Of a DNA stretch of 48,000 nt, positions 47,954 to 48,000 are shown in pieces (position 1 is the stretch's first letter; each line of letters begins with the position of its first letter). The notes beneath the pieces are model-generated. The model ran no database searches, was not told the DNA's origin, and was given only the letters and a program-made list of their open reading frames with translations. The DNA is from Eubacteriaceae bacterium. GTDB lineage: Bacteria; Bacillota; Clostridia; Lachnospirales; Lachnospiraceae. Where the stretch lies: contig CAJSYQ010000026.1 in assembly GCA_910574015.1 (NCBI GenBank), positions 1 through 48,000 of the forward strand, given 5' to 3'. The position numbers were made by a program, and so were the translations under genes.

Positions 47954-48000
47954 CTATCCTTTCACTTTTGTCTCCAGGGACATTCCATCCATTTTTACTT
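47954..48000 (-). CDS. C-terminal end of an upstream tail/head-completion gene (cut by window edge)
   Basis: On the minus strand the frame reads VKMDGMSLETKVKG and ends at TAG 47956-47954, 8 bp before the next start. Position suggests a tail terminator or head-tail joining protein, but 14 residues are too few to assign. Confidence 0.5.
   Translation of the reverse strand, partial: VKMDGMSLETKVKG

Noticed and set aside
1-48000. tRNA, rRNA or tmRNA genes
   Set aside because: No cloverleaf-like or ribosomal segments were recognised while reading the intergenic regions, although a dedicated scan was not possible.

Overview
The window looks like a chromosomal segment of a spore-forming, anaerobic, Gram-positive member of the Clostridia, most likely Lachnospiraceae. 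Reasons: strong AAGGAGG-type ribosome sites, spmA/spmB, an indolepyruvate:ferredoxin oxidoreductase with several small iron-sulfur proteins, agr-type signalling with LytTR regulators, Gram-positive lipoprotein signals, a PBSX-like contractile tail module, and moderate GC. No rRNA, tRNA or CRISPR array was seen.

Layout. (1) 1-1.6 kb: the tail of an unidentified gene and a sensorless hybrid histidine kinase. (2) 1.6-8.3 kb: a phosphate operon on the minus strand, pstS-pstC-pstA-pstB-phoU-phoP-phoR, behind a recognisable Pho-box promoter. (3) 8.3-13.2 kb: a small integrative mobilizable element with a MobV relaxase, a 0.7 kb repeat-rich non-coding region (candidate oriT and iterons), a Tn916-type excisionase, a divergent XRE repressor with paired operators, and a tyrosine integrase. 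The decayed remnant of a TnpV-like gene lies just beyond it. (4) 13.7-19.9 kb: a DUF1858 redox protein, a 2x[4Fe-4S] ferredoxin, and a minus-strand operon of NYN-LOTUS protein, lipoprotein, iorA, iorB and amidohydrolase. (5) 20-24.1 kb: a secreted protein behind an 11-bp tandem-repeat promoter, folA-bioY, an orphan flagellin-like gene, and a histidine kinase whose phosphoacceptor His is replaced by Gln. (6) 24.2-27.5 kb: a complete agr-like quorum-sensing locus: LytTR regulator, agrB, a 44-residue agrD propeptide, an agrC-type kinase and an XRE regulator. (7) 27.6-36.1 kb: spmA/spmB, a DUF3887-like membrane protein, AlkD, a second GHKL kinase/LytTR pair, an uncharacterised gene with LytTR-like direct repeats upstream, a BFD-type [2Fe-2S] protein, a DUF362 ferredoxin protein and a DUF4190-type membrane protein. 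(8) 36.2-48 kb: a contractile phage-tail module on the minus strand, running from upstream of the sheath to tail fibre and endolysin. It includes a tail-assembly chaperone with a programmed -1 frameshift. The window ends before any head genes, so prophage and tailocin cannot be told apart.

How they work together. PhoR/PhoP probably drive pst through the 11-bp-spaced box. The agr locus should make a short cyclic peptide (probably a serine-closed lactone) sensed by its AgrC and relayed to the LytTR regulator. A second LytTR pair nearby has no peptide gene beside it. The iron-sulfur proteins fit anaerobic amino-acid fermentation through indolepyruvate oxidoreductase.
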